Part shown: positions 29,075 through 40,800 of the stretch, in pieces
Layout of the letters: every line of letters begins with the position of its first letter
Numbering within the stretch: the stretch's first letter is position 1
Origin: Leidyana gryllorum EB-2025a
Lineage: Eukaryota > Apicomplexa
DNA: 64,000 bases
NCBI GenBank assembly: GCA_048772705.1
Contig: JBLWGC010000211.1
Location: 1-64,000 of the forward strand
Reading direction: 5' to 3'
Notes under the pieces: model-generated
What the model was told of the DNA's origin: nothing
What the model saw: the letters and a program-made list of their open reading frames with translations, nothing else
Database searches by the model: none
Program-made: the position numbers and the translations under genes

Positions 29075-30148
29075 TTATTCGGCTCCGCCATTTGGCGAAT
29101 CTTCCGGAGGAGATAAGGCAGCCTTGAGAAGGCAATCGGGGATCAACTGCACAATCTTGAGTTGATCCAACTTCACCCGATTCACTATCCATTTCGGCAC
29201 TCCTCTAGACTTGACATCAGCATCATTGAGATACACAATTCTGTACTCATTAGTACCTTTCTTGTGCTCCAACAGGAAACCAGCAGCCTGCAACAACGCA
29301 CATAACAACGTGTGTCTCCCTAGCAAACACCGGCTTACATATACAAACCCTCGCACAACTTTGGCTTTCAGTCCGTTATACTCCTCAACCTTCTCAGGCT
29401 TCAAGAGCTTTTCAATTTGGGCCACGTGCCATTGCGGCACAGAGGAGGCACCAATCAGTAATCGTTCGAATTCGTCGTCGTCATCGCGCTTCTTCATGAT
29501 GGTTACAACAAAGTCGCGACCACTGATACCAAATCTGCCTTTGAAGATTTGATCGACGACATGACAGTCCACATTTTCGTGGTCGTGCAGTACAAACATC
29601 CGCTCCGTGAATTCATCATATTGAGATTTGGTCTTTTCATCCCATAAGAATTGATCAATGAAGTCAATGTCATACAAAGGCCCGTCTTCTTCATTGGGTT
29701 CGAGAGCTCGTACCGCAGATTTGAGCGGAACTGTCCAGGTCATTTGGCCCTTTCCAACGAAACGGCCGTGTTCATTGGTCAATTTTTCAATTTTGAGGCC
29801 TTTCTTGTCCTCCCAGACTTGCCAGTCGTCCTCACTCTCAATTACACGACGTAGCTCACGGCATCCGGCTTCACCCCAAGTCAAATGGAGCCCGCGGAGA
29901 TCCTCCACGGGCACTTCCTGATGTGAGCCCATCGATTCATTTGAGGAGGATGCAAATGAAGTGTCAACAGTTGTCATGGACACTCCAGATCCAGGGGCAG
30001 GCTGATCGCCGTCAGCTGCTACCGAGTCCTCGAAGCCGGCCTTGACGATCTTTGGAGCCGCGGAATTGGCGGAAGGGTTTGAGCTGGACGACGAAACGGG
30101 CAGAGTGGGTTTCTTGACAGAAGTGAGAGACTTCAAGAACGACGCCAT
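29075..30148 (-). CDS. START-domain lipid-binding protein
   Basis: Two exons; a 51-nt intron at 29288-29338 is stop-free and in frame, so unspliced reading also stays open. Removing it joins GFVY to AAGFLLEHKK. About 340 aa: Ser-rich N-terminus to about 80, then a START domain with TWTVPLKSAVRAL, GISGRDFV, IGASSVPQW and NDADVKSRGVPKWIVNRV, the last matching the C-terminal helix region. START domains bind sterols or phospholipids in a deep pocket. No membrane segment or targeting peptide is seen. The next gene upstream is AlkB-like, same strand, 126 bp away. Confidence 0.8.
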   Translation of the reverse strand: MASFLKSLTSVKKPTLPVSSSSSNPSANSAAPKIVKAGFEDSVAADGDQPAPGSGVSMTTVDTSFASSSNESMGSHQEVPVEDLRGLHLTWGEAGCRELRRVIESEDDWQVWEDKKGLKIEKLTNEHGRFVGKGQMTWTVPLKSAVRALEPNEEDGPLYDIDFIDQFLWDEKTKSQYDEFTERMFVLHDHENVDCHVVDQIFKGRFGISGRDFVVTIMKKRDDDDEFERLLIGASSVPQWHVAQIEKLLKPEKVEEYNGLKAKVVRGFVYVSRCLLGRHTLLCALLQAAGFLLEHKKGTNEYRIVYLNDADVKSRGVPKWIVNRVKLDQLKIVQLIPDCLLKAALSPPEDSPNGGAE

Positions 30149-30274
30149 CTTTGATGCTGTGTGGGTGGAGGATGGGAGCTTAGGCTTTCAAACGTACCGG
30201 AGAGCAGTCAATTAGGAACAGATCTATCTACTAAAGCTGAAAGTGGCTTTCGAGTCTGAGCACAAGAAGCTCTT

Positions 30275-31353
30275 TCAGGATTGGTGTCCCAGAGGAGACT
30301 GTCTCTTCAATTTTTTGGGTGCTTCAAGCTTTTCTTTATCAGTGGTTGTCGTCGTGGTGCTGAGTCTGCGTTTGCGACGGCGACTTTCCGCTCCCCCGTT
30401 GCTTTCGTTCGAGAGGGAAATGTCAACGACTCTTCGAAAAGTGAGATTTACTCGAGGTGTCTTGACCGAAGTTTTCTTGAGCACCGCGTGGCGGTAAAAG
30501 ACTTGGGATGCGTAGTCCATGACAACCAGATCGCCGCTATTCAGATCAACAGTCAGATCAGACTCAGCCAAAGGATTCCCTTCGAGTGATTGTGAGGAGT
30601 GAATTAAAGTACTGTACTCCCTCCCTTACACTGAGAAGTGAGGGTCTTGTCAAAGTGTTTGGCCTGCGAGGCGATTAACTTGCGTGGTCTGAATGAGAAT
30701 GGGCGAGTAGCTCCGAAAGTGACTGGGCAGCAGCATGAAAGGCAGATTCCAAACGAGTGGAGTCACAAACCTGAAGCTATGGGTCCCTGGAGCGATTTCT
30801 CATCGTCACTGTGCCATCCTGCGGGCGGAGGACGGAATGAGCGGTCGGTCAGCCACGGTACACACGATTACCGATGTAGTCGTTGCCGTCCCGGTAGAGG
30901 TTTAGGAGCACAAAGTTGAAGAAAGGGCGATAGGGGACGAGCTTCTTTTGGAACAATAGCTCTTCGACCTTCTGTGCCACTGGCATCAGGAAATCCGGAA
31001 GCTACGGTGAAGAGTCTGTGTGTGTGAGCGCACCAGTTTCGTCCTTTCCCCATGTTAGGGGTGTGCAAAGGTCCCCCCTTCTTCCTGCTCACTCTGGGTC
31101 CGGTGTTGGAGCGGCCTGTGTATCGATAGGTGACAAGGTCGGTGTCGTCTGCGGATTTGGGGACGGTGAAATAGCAGGTTTGACGAGGTTCATCGACTTG
31201 GCGGCCGAACATTAGGAGTTTCCTGGACTTCCAGTCTGGAAGTTTGAGGAGGTCTGAGAGAATGGCATCGGATTGAGTCTTGGGCAGAATGGTCCGGTGG
31301 TGATAGCAGTTGACGACGGAATCTGGTTTGAGGGGGAGGGTCTCCCAGTTCAT
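30275..31353 (-). CDS. AlkB-family 2-oxoglutarate/Fe(II) dioxygenase (ALKBH2/3-like)
   Basis: Five exons joined by eye. The spliced protein reads FNFVLLNLYRDGNDYIG then WHSDDEKSLQGPIAS, the HxD iron-binding motif with the AlkB substrate loop. Then come RPFSFRPRK, GDLVVMDYASQ, a distal His in FYRHAV, and RVNLTFRR carrying the 2-oxoglutarate-binding Arg. AlkB enzymes remove alkyl groups from DNA or RNA bases. A basic, Ser/Thr/Lys tail of about 40 aa suggests nuclear location. Start chosen at ATG 31353, two bases after GTAG. The upstream ASADH stop is only about 28 bp away. Confidence 0.85.
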
Positions 31354-31381
31354 TACTACACTATTTTTTCCGCAAGTAAAA

Positions 31382-32959
31382 TTAAGCGAGGATGCCTTCC
31401 GCAATTGCGCACTCTGCATTCACAATAGAACCCCCAGCTGCTCCTATGACAGTGTTGTGGGATAAAGTCACAAATTTGACATCAAACAGCTCGCAGGGCC
31501 GTAGCCGACCGATCGTAACAGTCATTCCATTGCCTATTGAGGGAGAAAGAGGAAAGAGAAGCATAATTGGGGGGTGGGCAGCGTTCTCACCTTCATTCAC
31601 ATGTAATCGCGGTTGAGGTTCATTCTCTTTGGTCATGACCTTGATGGCCACTTTCGGCATCCTGTAGCCAAGAAGTGTTCGGCAGGTTGGGGGCGAGCTC
31701 GACTTACGTGGGGAGACTGGAGAAGCGGCTCTCGAAGGTTTTATTGAACCGATCAATCGCAGCTTCGACCTCAGAAACGACCCGCTTACGGTCAATCTGC
31801 TTTTTGAATTTGACCGACACCTGTCGAGACGTCAAATCAGATCGCAGAGGGTGAGGACCAATCTTACCGACACCACGTGTCCATCCAACACGGGTACCCG
31901 ATGTGCCATAGCCGACAGTGTCATCTCATGAGGGACGAATGAGGGCTCTGTGCCGGCGGTACCGAAACGATATTCACCCAAGATTTTCTTTGGTTCCTTT
32001 TCGATCTTGTACTCCTCCCCTACGGTGCAGTGCGCCGTCGCAGGCTGCTGAGAGACACTCACCCGAAATGTTAGGAATTACGTTACCCTGAATGTCCCAC
32101 CAAGATATTCCCGGATATCCAGCGCCTAATGGGGACATCAGTCACGAAAGAGGCCGCCGGCAACGCCACACGCATGAAACTCCCTCCTGAGTGCAACACA
32201 CTGCTCACCGGAAACGGCTTGGAGAGTACATACAAGGACCTTTTCGATGCCGAAGGCATCTTCCAACGGTCTCAGAGCCACGGCGAGACCCGTAGACGAA
32301 CAATTAGCATTGGTAACAATGAACCCCCCTCCACTTTTATATTGCTCCTGTTCGCGGACCATATGTAAATGATCACAATTCACCTAAATAAATAATGTCA
32401 ATATGCACTCTGTCTCTCCCAACCTCCTCGGAGGGACCTTCTGCCAAGCCCTTCTCTTACATGAGGAATCAGGATAGGGACCTGAGGGTCATATCTGTGC
32501 GCAGCCGCGTTGCTGAATACTGCCAGTCCTGCGGCGGCCAGCGACGCTTCTACAGGCTTTGCGATGGAGCTGGCCAGCGCCGAGAATATAATGTCGCTGG
32601 CACTCTCATAACCCGACATCGACCACATTCGACTCCTACCACTCATCGATAAAGTAACGTTCATCTTTTAGCGCGTCATATACGGTCAGCGATCCGACCG
32701 CGCTGGGCAATTCACATTCAGGCAACCGCCATTGACAGGCATCTCTATACTTCTGGCCAACAGAGCGTTCCGAGGCTCCTAGTGCCACGATTTCAATCCA
32801 TGGGTGATTCCGCAACAAGGCAACAAACCGTTGTCCGACGCTGCCCGTTGCACCAAGAATACCGGCGCGGAATTTCGGATTTAAGCTTTCCTGCCCCGCG
32901 AGACTCTCAGCCGAGTGCTTGCGTTGCTGAACCTTGACGTTCTCTTTGCCACTACTCAT
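31382..32959 (-). CDS. asd: Aspartate-semialdehyde dehydrogenase
   Basis: About eight exons with introns of 37-86 nt. N-terminal NADP-binding [31 protein letters not shown]; catalytic Cys in [38 protein letters not shown]; and the closing [14 protein letters not shown]. These match the fungal/archaeal-type enzyme, which reduces aspartyl phosphate to aspartate semialdehyde, the branch point to threonine, methionine and lysine. Start at ATG 32959 lies one base after CTAG. One 37-nt intron (GTAGGA donor) is inferred to bypass an in-frame stop. Animals lack this enzyme. Confidence 0.85.
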
Positions 32960-33077
32960 ACTAGAATTTTGACAAAACTCAGTCTCATCGCCACCCAAAA
33001 AGGAAACTTGGACTTGATGATTAAGCACGAAAACACACGTATTTATACTGCCGAGCTCAACTGCTCAGCTCCTTCCC

Positions 33078-36000
33078 CTATTCCTCCCCAGCATTCGGGT
33101 ACCTCGGTCCAAAACGTTCTGCCAAAGTCCACGCACCCCGTGACTCTGGCTGTGTCACTTCGCTGTACATATGACGTCTTCGACACCGCACATGTCGAAG
33201 ATGAATCACATCAGAGGAACCGGCACCTCTAAGACTCATCGGAGTAAAGAACACATCACTAAGAAATAAAGATATACAAAGCACACGTGTGTGCCCCACC
33301 TGTTGGTCGCCAACTTTGAAGGGCTGTCCAGACGCTGAAGGGCCCTCTGACGCACTTGCGCACGTTTGTATTCCGTCCAGTCCCCTCGGGCGGTGTGCCA
33401 GTACAGTTCAGTGTCTTGTATTTCTGGAGTCACATGACGACGACATGTTCGAAGAAGGTGGGAGGCTGCCTGAATGGGCCAACGGTCTAGTAGGAAACCA
33501 CGGAGCAGTCGGGTGAACTTTGTGATGACGGACTTGAATAGGCTGTTGTTGGTGGGCGGTTCTTCATCATTTACCAAATGACCGCTCCGACTGAGGAGGG
33601 AGGCCTGTTCAACAAACTCACACGCTGGACACTCAGTCGTGGCAACATGTCTGCTATTGCTTCGGGTGGGGGGCTGAGGGGTAGCCCGGGAAGTGGCGCT
33701 AAGGGCTGTCGATGTGGACGCCGCCGACTCCTTCGGGTCTATCAACTCTACCTTGGGGGGCTTGGGGGGAATCATCTCCGCTGCACAAGCCTTACGATGG
33801 ACCGAAAAGTGTCGACGTCCAACCTTGCCGGAAGAAGGTCTATTTTCATCCTGTTGATGAGCAGTTGCCACAACCATTTCCAATGACAGGGGTGGTCCGT
33901 TGATCAAATGCGCGAACTTGTGTTTGACTTGCTTCAAGCGTAGCCTTTCCTCAGCCCCTAAAGGTCGTAACGAATAAAACGAGATTGGCAACATACATGA
34001 GGGTTAAGCGGGAGAGATCACCGCTCCAAAAAATCAACTGATGTACTCACCTGTAGTTCTCTCAAACACTCCACGAAGAGGACCCAAATCCTGATTAAGC
34101 CGCGCCCGTGTATCTTCAGTTACCAATTGTCGACCGACTGCTAAACGACCACGGGGTATCCTCCTCTATGATCTCACAGCGATGGAAGAGAAGATCTCAG
34201 CTTAAAAAGGGGCTTACAATGCTGCTGCCCTTCTGGAGCTGAACGCCTGTCACTATATCCGATATGTACGATAGGTACGCGGCCAGGAAGTCCTTTATCG
34301 ATCTGACGAACTGTGGTAGGAACTCTTCTTCGCCTTTCGAGCCGCCAATACTTTCGCCACCACTCTCAGAACCCTGTGTCTTCGACACACACAGACATTT
34401 CAGTTACGTGTTTGTACCCATCGTGGTCCTTACCGGTGGCTCTTGACCCAAGAGTCGCATAACATCGGCCCCCCGCATCATCAGTATCCCATATTCCGCC
34501 ATTGTTTCCAGTACTTGATTCCACGACCACTACCAATCAATAAGCGTGGTAGATAGGTTACACCCGATTCAGCTTTCCCACCTGATTATACCGCTCCAAT
34601 GCCTGTTCAAGTCGTATGTACGTGTCCCGATCCGCCTCATGGACATGCTGCGCGGCTTCGGCTATCAGCTTTACCCTTCTGCATTGGTTACAGAGTCGTT
34701 CTTTTTGTGTCTCCAATGTTGCTTCGAAGGAAGTGATATCGAAAGCCGCGAGCTCGTCCACAGCTCTGTAGACTTCACTTAGTTCCGTATAGTATGGATG
34801 CTCGAAGTCTTTGCCATAAGTGTTCGTAGCCCAGATTGCGAGCATTTTGGACAAGGATGTACGTTTGTCCACGTCCTGAAAGACTTTCTCGTCAGGCGGG
34901 TCATTGTAATAGTCGTTTAAACGGAGCAGCGATCCCATTTTGAACCCTCTGGCCGGCCCTCCAGGATGAACACCAGCATTCAAAAAGTTTCCGAGCCACA
35001 GTATAACTTCAGCCGTTCGCGTCATTGCTCCACCCGGCCTCAAAGACTCCGTCAGTATGCTAACCGCATCGTGCTGTGTGATCAGTACTCGGGCCAGATC
35101 ACGAAGATCCAACTCCTGCCTCACCCGACTGTTGTAGAAATCAAAGTATGACAAAAGGTGGCGAAAGGGCTCGTTCACTCACTCTACACATGCACGAGTC
35201 AGCAGGTCGAGATTAGGGGTCTCGGTGAGCCGCACAAGTGTACATTCTGTCGGATCCATCGTGGCACCGCTCTTGAATAGATTCATGAGGGCTTTTTGCT
35301 CGTCTGCAGTTGGCCAGATGGTCAATAAGTGTTCCAATTGGCCAATCTGCAGGAATTTCCTTTCTGTCTTCCGGCCTCTCATGGCGGAGTTCAACGAGTT
35401 CCTTCCAGTTGGACGAGCACTCCGCTTCGCCGAGGTCATATCGGAGGTCGATTCGTTGTCCTCAAAACGTGGTGAAATGGCATCCGAAGCGCTGTCTAAG
35501 GAGTCAATCGCCTCGGTGGTGGCCACAGAACTCGACGGATTCTTCTTGAGTATCGATGGCCATGGCTTCTGCTGATTTTGAGTGTCCGGAACTGCGGGCA
35601 CATGTCCTCGTGGTCGGATATTACTCAGTCCCCACGGGCCGTACGATGCTTGCATCGGTGCCGACGATAGGGGCGGCGGCGAAAACAACAAACCCTCATC
35701 GTTACTACTGTCGCATGACGATAAAATGGTATTTACAAATGCCGGCTCCTCTGACGGAGCCCGTGAATTCCGTGGTGGCGTTAGGGGGAGTGGTGGTGGG
35801 GGGCTACTAGATCGTTTCTTCGGTTTGGGAGAACACAGACGTGCCAGAGATAGTGGCATTGTCTGAGGGGTGTCGATCGTGACCGGCAGTTCCCCAGGCT
35901 CAGCTTGCGTAATTTCGTCAATGATGTGATAAACGCTCAAGATCACGACCGCTGCGGTGTTGATCTTATTTCCTTGGAACCAAATACCGATCTGATGAAG

Positions 36001-37765
36001 TCTTTTCTCATCGAGAGCCGTCTTCACTTTTGGTGCTGGCGGCTTCGTGATGCTCACATGAGCGACTTGGCGCTCTGACTTGCCGTGACCACCCTGCAAA
36101 GGCCCTTTCCAGCGTTTACAGAAAAGATCGAGCAGATCCTGCATACGCGTGTGTGTTTGCACACGCTCACAATATAAAGCAGAACAGTGCTGGATAATGA
36201 TCACTCACATCACTTCGCACAAGGATAGGAGGGATTTGGTCTGTCAAAGCCAGTGGTTCATTGACCACAGCAGCATCGTTCAAGACGGGATCATTAGCCC
36301 GTCCACAGGCTTGTACGCGTGTGGAGAGGTGTCTCCAGAAATCCGCAAATGGAGGTGACTTAGTGTCAAATTTGAGAACGTTCCAGTGAAACTTCTTGGT
36401 TGGTTTCCAGCCAACAACAGCCGGTCTTTTGCCAATAGCGTAACTTTCGAACTCATTGATAGCTTTATATACGGGCTCGGTCACGCCTTCGTTCGCTGCT
36501 CCGCGTGCTGCGAGGAGGGTCTTTTTCGAAGGCGGCGGAGCCTTCTTTTTCGGCGGCGGCTTCTTTGGGTGTACTGCCGGGACTTTGGCGCTGCCAGGCG
36601 TCGAGCGCGTCAGATTGGTGGATGGGGTGGCTGTGGATGAGGGTGACCCCTCGCTTAAAGCGTTTTTGACGGCTGACCACGGCTTGTCAGTTGGCGGTTC
36701 GAGATCATTGGTTAGATTGATGCAATAACGGAAACTCTTGGCGGAGGGCCACAGTTTCTCGTAAGTGACATTGGCCTGTGGAAGACCGTTGGATTGGCTG
36801 GGGCAGATAGGTGCGGGTGAGTTTCCTGGGTGCGGGGGGGCTCTGGGCCGCGGGAACTGTGGTTTGGTGAGATGCCCTGGCGGCTTCGAAGGCGTCGAAT
36901 GAGTGCGTGATCTGATAGGTGGTGTAATGTTTCGTGGTGGCGTGTAGGGCGGCATAGGCTTGCCAGTAGGTGTGTGTGGATAGCATTTAGCAGTAGGCGA
37001 TGGGATGGTGGTCGCTGGTGAGGGACCTTTACGTTGTTGTGTGAATAGGTGGCGAGCAGCGGGTGAGGCGGAAGGGGATAGAGTGGGTACGGACGCATTA
37101 CGTCGACGGGGGACTGCGGGGTCATTAGGGATCGTCGTGCCCGTTTGCACGGGTGGAATTCGCATCGTTTGGCCACGTGGTGAGACATAAAGTGTGAGTG
37201 GTTTTAGGTTGCCATTTTGTGCTGGGAGATCACAAGAGATGTGACACTTAACGGCGGCACCGTCGGCGGTGTACAGCCAGGCAGTGGCGGTGGCCTTCCC
37301 GTTGCTGGAGTCCCAGATTGCTGTGCAAAAGGGCTCGTGGTCCTCGCAGCTTTTTGGGACTGGGGTGGCTTGAAGGTCGGGAGTGATTGTGAGGGAGAAG
37401 TGGTTGGCGTGTTCTACTGCGAAGGGGGGGGGTGTCGAGTCGATGTGAATGCCGGTGACAGTGCGAATCGCAAGGGGGCGGGGGTAGTAGGGGGTGTCGA
37501 AAGGGGAGTCGTCATGGAAGACACCGGAGTCGACAGAGTAGTAGTTGGTGCTGGTTCGCCCAAATACGCGCTCGTCGCACCAGCTGCTGTCGGGAGTCCG
37601 GAATCGAACGTGAGACGAGGAAGGGGACCCAAGTTTGGTGGAGGGAGGGGGGGAGGGGGTCTCAATTCGCGAGGTCGGGGACTCGAGGTCGTCTCCGCGA
37701 TCGGGGGACGAGTCATTGCTAACAAAGTGTACCTGACGACCGCGCTCCACAACAGAGGTATGCAT
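33078..37765 (-). CDS. Formin (FH1-FH2 actin-assembly protein)
   Basis: About seven short introns, for example one with donor at about 36195 and acceptor before GATCTGCTC, and one of 54 nt near 35180 that removes an apparent in-frame TGA. N-terminus of about 360 aa has a beta-rich segment then a long Pro/Ser/Thr region (FH1) ending KKPPPKKKAPPP. FH2 begins KPTKKFHWNVLKFD and continues through LDEKRLHQIGIWF, a Pro-rich insertion, GQLEHLLTIWPTADE, VILWLGNFLNAG and YNQ. Formins nucleate and elongate unbranched actin filaments. A helical C-terminus of about 300 aa follows with no clear DAD. Start ATG 37765 follows TTCAG by six bases. Confidence 0.85.
33281..33294. repeat. GCACACGTGTGTGC palindrome in a formin intron
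   Basis: Inside the last short intron of the minus-strand formin gene, just after its donor. Identical to 24993-25006. Confidence 0.6.
36147..36166. repeat. GCGTGTG/CACACGC hairpin in a formin intron
   Basis: A 7-bp stem with 6-nt loop TGTTTG, a few bases from the intron acceptor on the minus strand. It is related to the looped copy at 17957. Confidence 0.55.
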
Positions 37766-37863
37766 GACCACCTGAACAACGGCGGGTTTTAACAACCAAC
37801 AACGACAGACCCCCTACTGTCGCGTGTCTCCCTGCCCCTCCCCCCTCTACATTCAATCTCACA

Positions 37864-40800
37864 ATGGACCCTAACAACGTTGAGAACGTCGCACCAATCC
37901 TAGCCAACGTCGACACCACCGCATCAGCTGCACGCAAAGACCGACTGGTTCTAGACCGGATTGAACTTGAGAATTTCAAGTCTTATGCAGGCAAAGTAGT
38001 TGTCGGTCCTTTCCATCAGGTGAGAAAGAGCGAGCGAGCGAGCGAGTCACAATCCTCCTCTCTACCAACTATCCACCAAGTATCCTCCAAGTATCTATCA
38101 ACTATATCACTCACACACTCACTCACACACTCACACACACACTCACATTCACACACTCGCTCACACACTCACTCACACACTCACCGACAGCACTTTTCGG
38201 CTATTATTGGGCCCAATGGATCAGGAAAATCTAACATTATCGATGCTATGCAATTCGTGTTCGGTCGCAGAGCTGCACAGCTCCGCCAGAAGAAGGTGGC
38301 CGACCTGATACATGCCAGTCAAAATCACCGGCCGAAATCGGCCAAAGTGTCTGTGTATATGGCTCGTGTAACGGAAGACTGGAACGTTGGCGACAATTCA
38401 GTGGAACTGCGATCAAAAGTTCTCGAACGAGTCCCGGCATTCTGCGTTTCTAGAGAAGTCAATGCGGATGGGTCGAGCCGCTACACACTCGATGGGCGAT
38501 CAGTGCAGCACTCCGATGTTGTAGCCTTCCTGAAAGGCCAAGATATCGATCTGGAACACAATCGATTTCTCATTCTACAGGGAGAGGTCGAACAGTTGGC
38601 AATGATGGCTCCGAAGGGAAAAGTGGGTCCACCACACTCTTAATGCCGCCCCCTCACACCTCTCTCTCGCAGAAACCCGGGGAGAATGGTTTTTTAGAAG
38701 TCCTCGAAGATCTGATCGGATCCAATCAGTACATCGAGATGATCGAAGCCTGTGATCAAAAGGCAGACGAACAGCGTGGCGCCGTCGAAGACGCTCAGCG
38801 TAAATACACCTTTGCCAAGGCCGAGATGGATCAGCTTGCGGGCCCCTGCCAACTGGCTGCGGGGTTTGTGCGTTGTCACAAGAAGGTCGTGACCTGCAAG
38901 GCTCGGCAGCACGCCAAGAGACGCTGGGTAAGACAGAGAGAGAGACAGAGAGAGACAGAGACAGAGAGAGAGAGAGAGACACCGCCTTCATCACTCACTC
39001 TGTCCACCTCATCAGGGACTGCACAAAGACCTGCTGACCACGGAATCCAAGTTGGTGGAGGTCGAAAGGGCACTGGCCGAACATCGGGACCAGCGAGCCG
39101 AACAGGAGGCAGAGATGAAGAGTCTGCAGGCGGCCGTCTCTGCTGCCGAGCAACAGCTCCGAGCTCTCCAAGCAGAGAAGGACAAGGTGATCAGTCTGTG
39201 CCAAAATCGCCAAGTTCTTCCTCTCCTTTCATAGATCACTAAGGCTCTCAAAGCCTGCGAGGTCGAGGACAGCTCGCTCAGCGGACGCTTGCGGAATCTG
39301 GAAGTCAGAAAAGCCAAGACGGAGGTATGAGGCGGCTAACTCCTATAGCTTCCTCCCCCCAAATCTCCCTTTTCAGGAAAGCATCGAGACTCTCCGGGCT
39401 GAGGCAAAGCGTTTAGAGACGGACAGCGAGAGTGTATTGGTGGAAGCCGAGGCCCGCAGGAAGGAACTGCCCACTTTGGAGGCGCAGCTCGACTCTCTTC
39501 GTCAAGAGACACAAAAGATGAACGATCGATTAGCAATGGAGTACGCCAAGTTGACCGAGGAACAGGCACCAATCGACGAACGACTGAAACAGTTGAGGGA
39601 CGAAGGGTTTGGAATCAGTGCCAAAGTCAGCCACGCCGAGGTGAGACACTGTGACACTGTGACGCTGTGACACTGTGACACTGTGACGCTGTGACGCTGT
39701 GACACTGTGACGCTGTGACGCTGTGACACACCACCTCGCCCCGCCCCGGGCGTGAACAAAACTTTGATTGACAGAGTGAGGCGAATGAGGTTCGGCGGCG
39801 TCTGAATGAGACAGGAGATAAAGCTGTGGCACTCCGAGAGAAACTGGCGGCGCGTAACGACGAGCTGAAAGAGTGTCTGGGCAAATTGGAGGATTTCAAG
39901 CAGGAGCTGAGGATGAAGGAGACAGAGTTGAAACAGGCGAACATCCGGATGCAGACTGCTAACGCTCAAGAAGAGGAGAAGAGGAAACAGAAAGCCGAAA
40001 TGGAGGTGGAAATGACTCGAAAGACACAGGCACACCCCCCTGCGAGCTGCCGGATGGTTCATCACCTGAGGAAGCAGTTCTCTCAGTCCGGACATTTGCA
40101 TCAGATCGGCTCCTTCCTCCTCGATATACTGTCCGAGACCATGACTTCCGACAGTGTGAGACAATATGGCCCCGCTTTGTCGGCCGCCGGGTTGGGGAGT
40201 GATCCCGTTTTGGTGTCCAACGAGAAGTGCGCCAAAGCGGTCCTGGACTACGTGAGAGAGAAGCAGCTCGGACGTGTGGAGTGTCTTGTGCGCGATCGCG
40301 TGTTGCGGGCTAACCGTGAGAAAGCTCTACAGTTCAAGAAGCGGATCGAGAGCGGTTCCAGAATCCCACCAAAGTGCGTTCCGGCTCTGCAACTCCTCCA
40401 ACTGCCACCGACCGACGACGACGCTCTGTGGATTTTGTTTTACGCTCGTCTGGGCGAGACTTTTGTCACCGACGAATCGGATCCCGCCGAGGTCCGTAAG
40501 ATTGCAGAGCATTCCGGAGAGCGCTTCCGAGTGGTCACAGCCGCTGGACAAGTCTACGAGCGATCGGGAGTCGTCTCGGGCGGTGCTGCGGCCAACTATT
40601 TGGAACAACGCCGCATAGAACCCGAGGGATCCTCCTCGGACACGTTGAGTAAATACAGGACCGCCATTGAGAAGCTGGATTTGGAGATCCGGAATGCTGC
40701 GACTACGAAACGCGAGGCTCAGTCACACGCCACTAACGTCGCTGAAACCATCAGAATGCTCAATCGCAAGTTGAAACAAGCCGAAGAAGAGTCCAATGCA

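Noticed and set aside
32636-32664. Stop in the ASADH gene near YFIDEW
   Set aside because: A 37-nt intron with GTAGGA donor and GAG acceptor joins YFIDEC to ASDIIFSAL, which fits the family.
35140-35200. In-frame TGA between two long formin frames, suggesting a pseudogene or stop recoding
   Set aside because: A 54-nt GT-AG intron (donor GTGAGT, acceptor CAACAG) removes it and restores the FH2 spacing, so it is ordinary splicing.
37217-37792. 191-codon plus ORF opposite the formin N-terminus
   Set aside because: Gly/Val-rich shadow of the Pro/Thr-rich formin frame, with no signal or domain.
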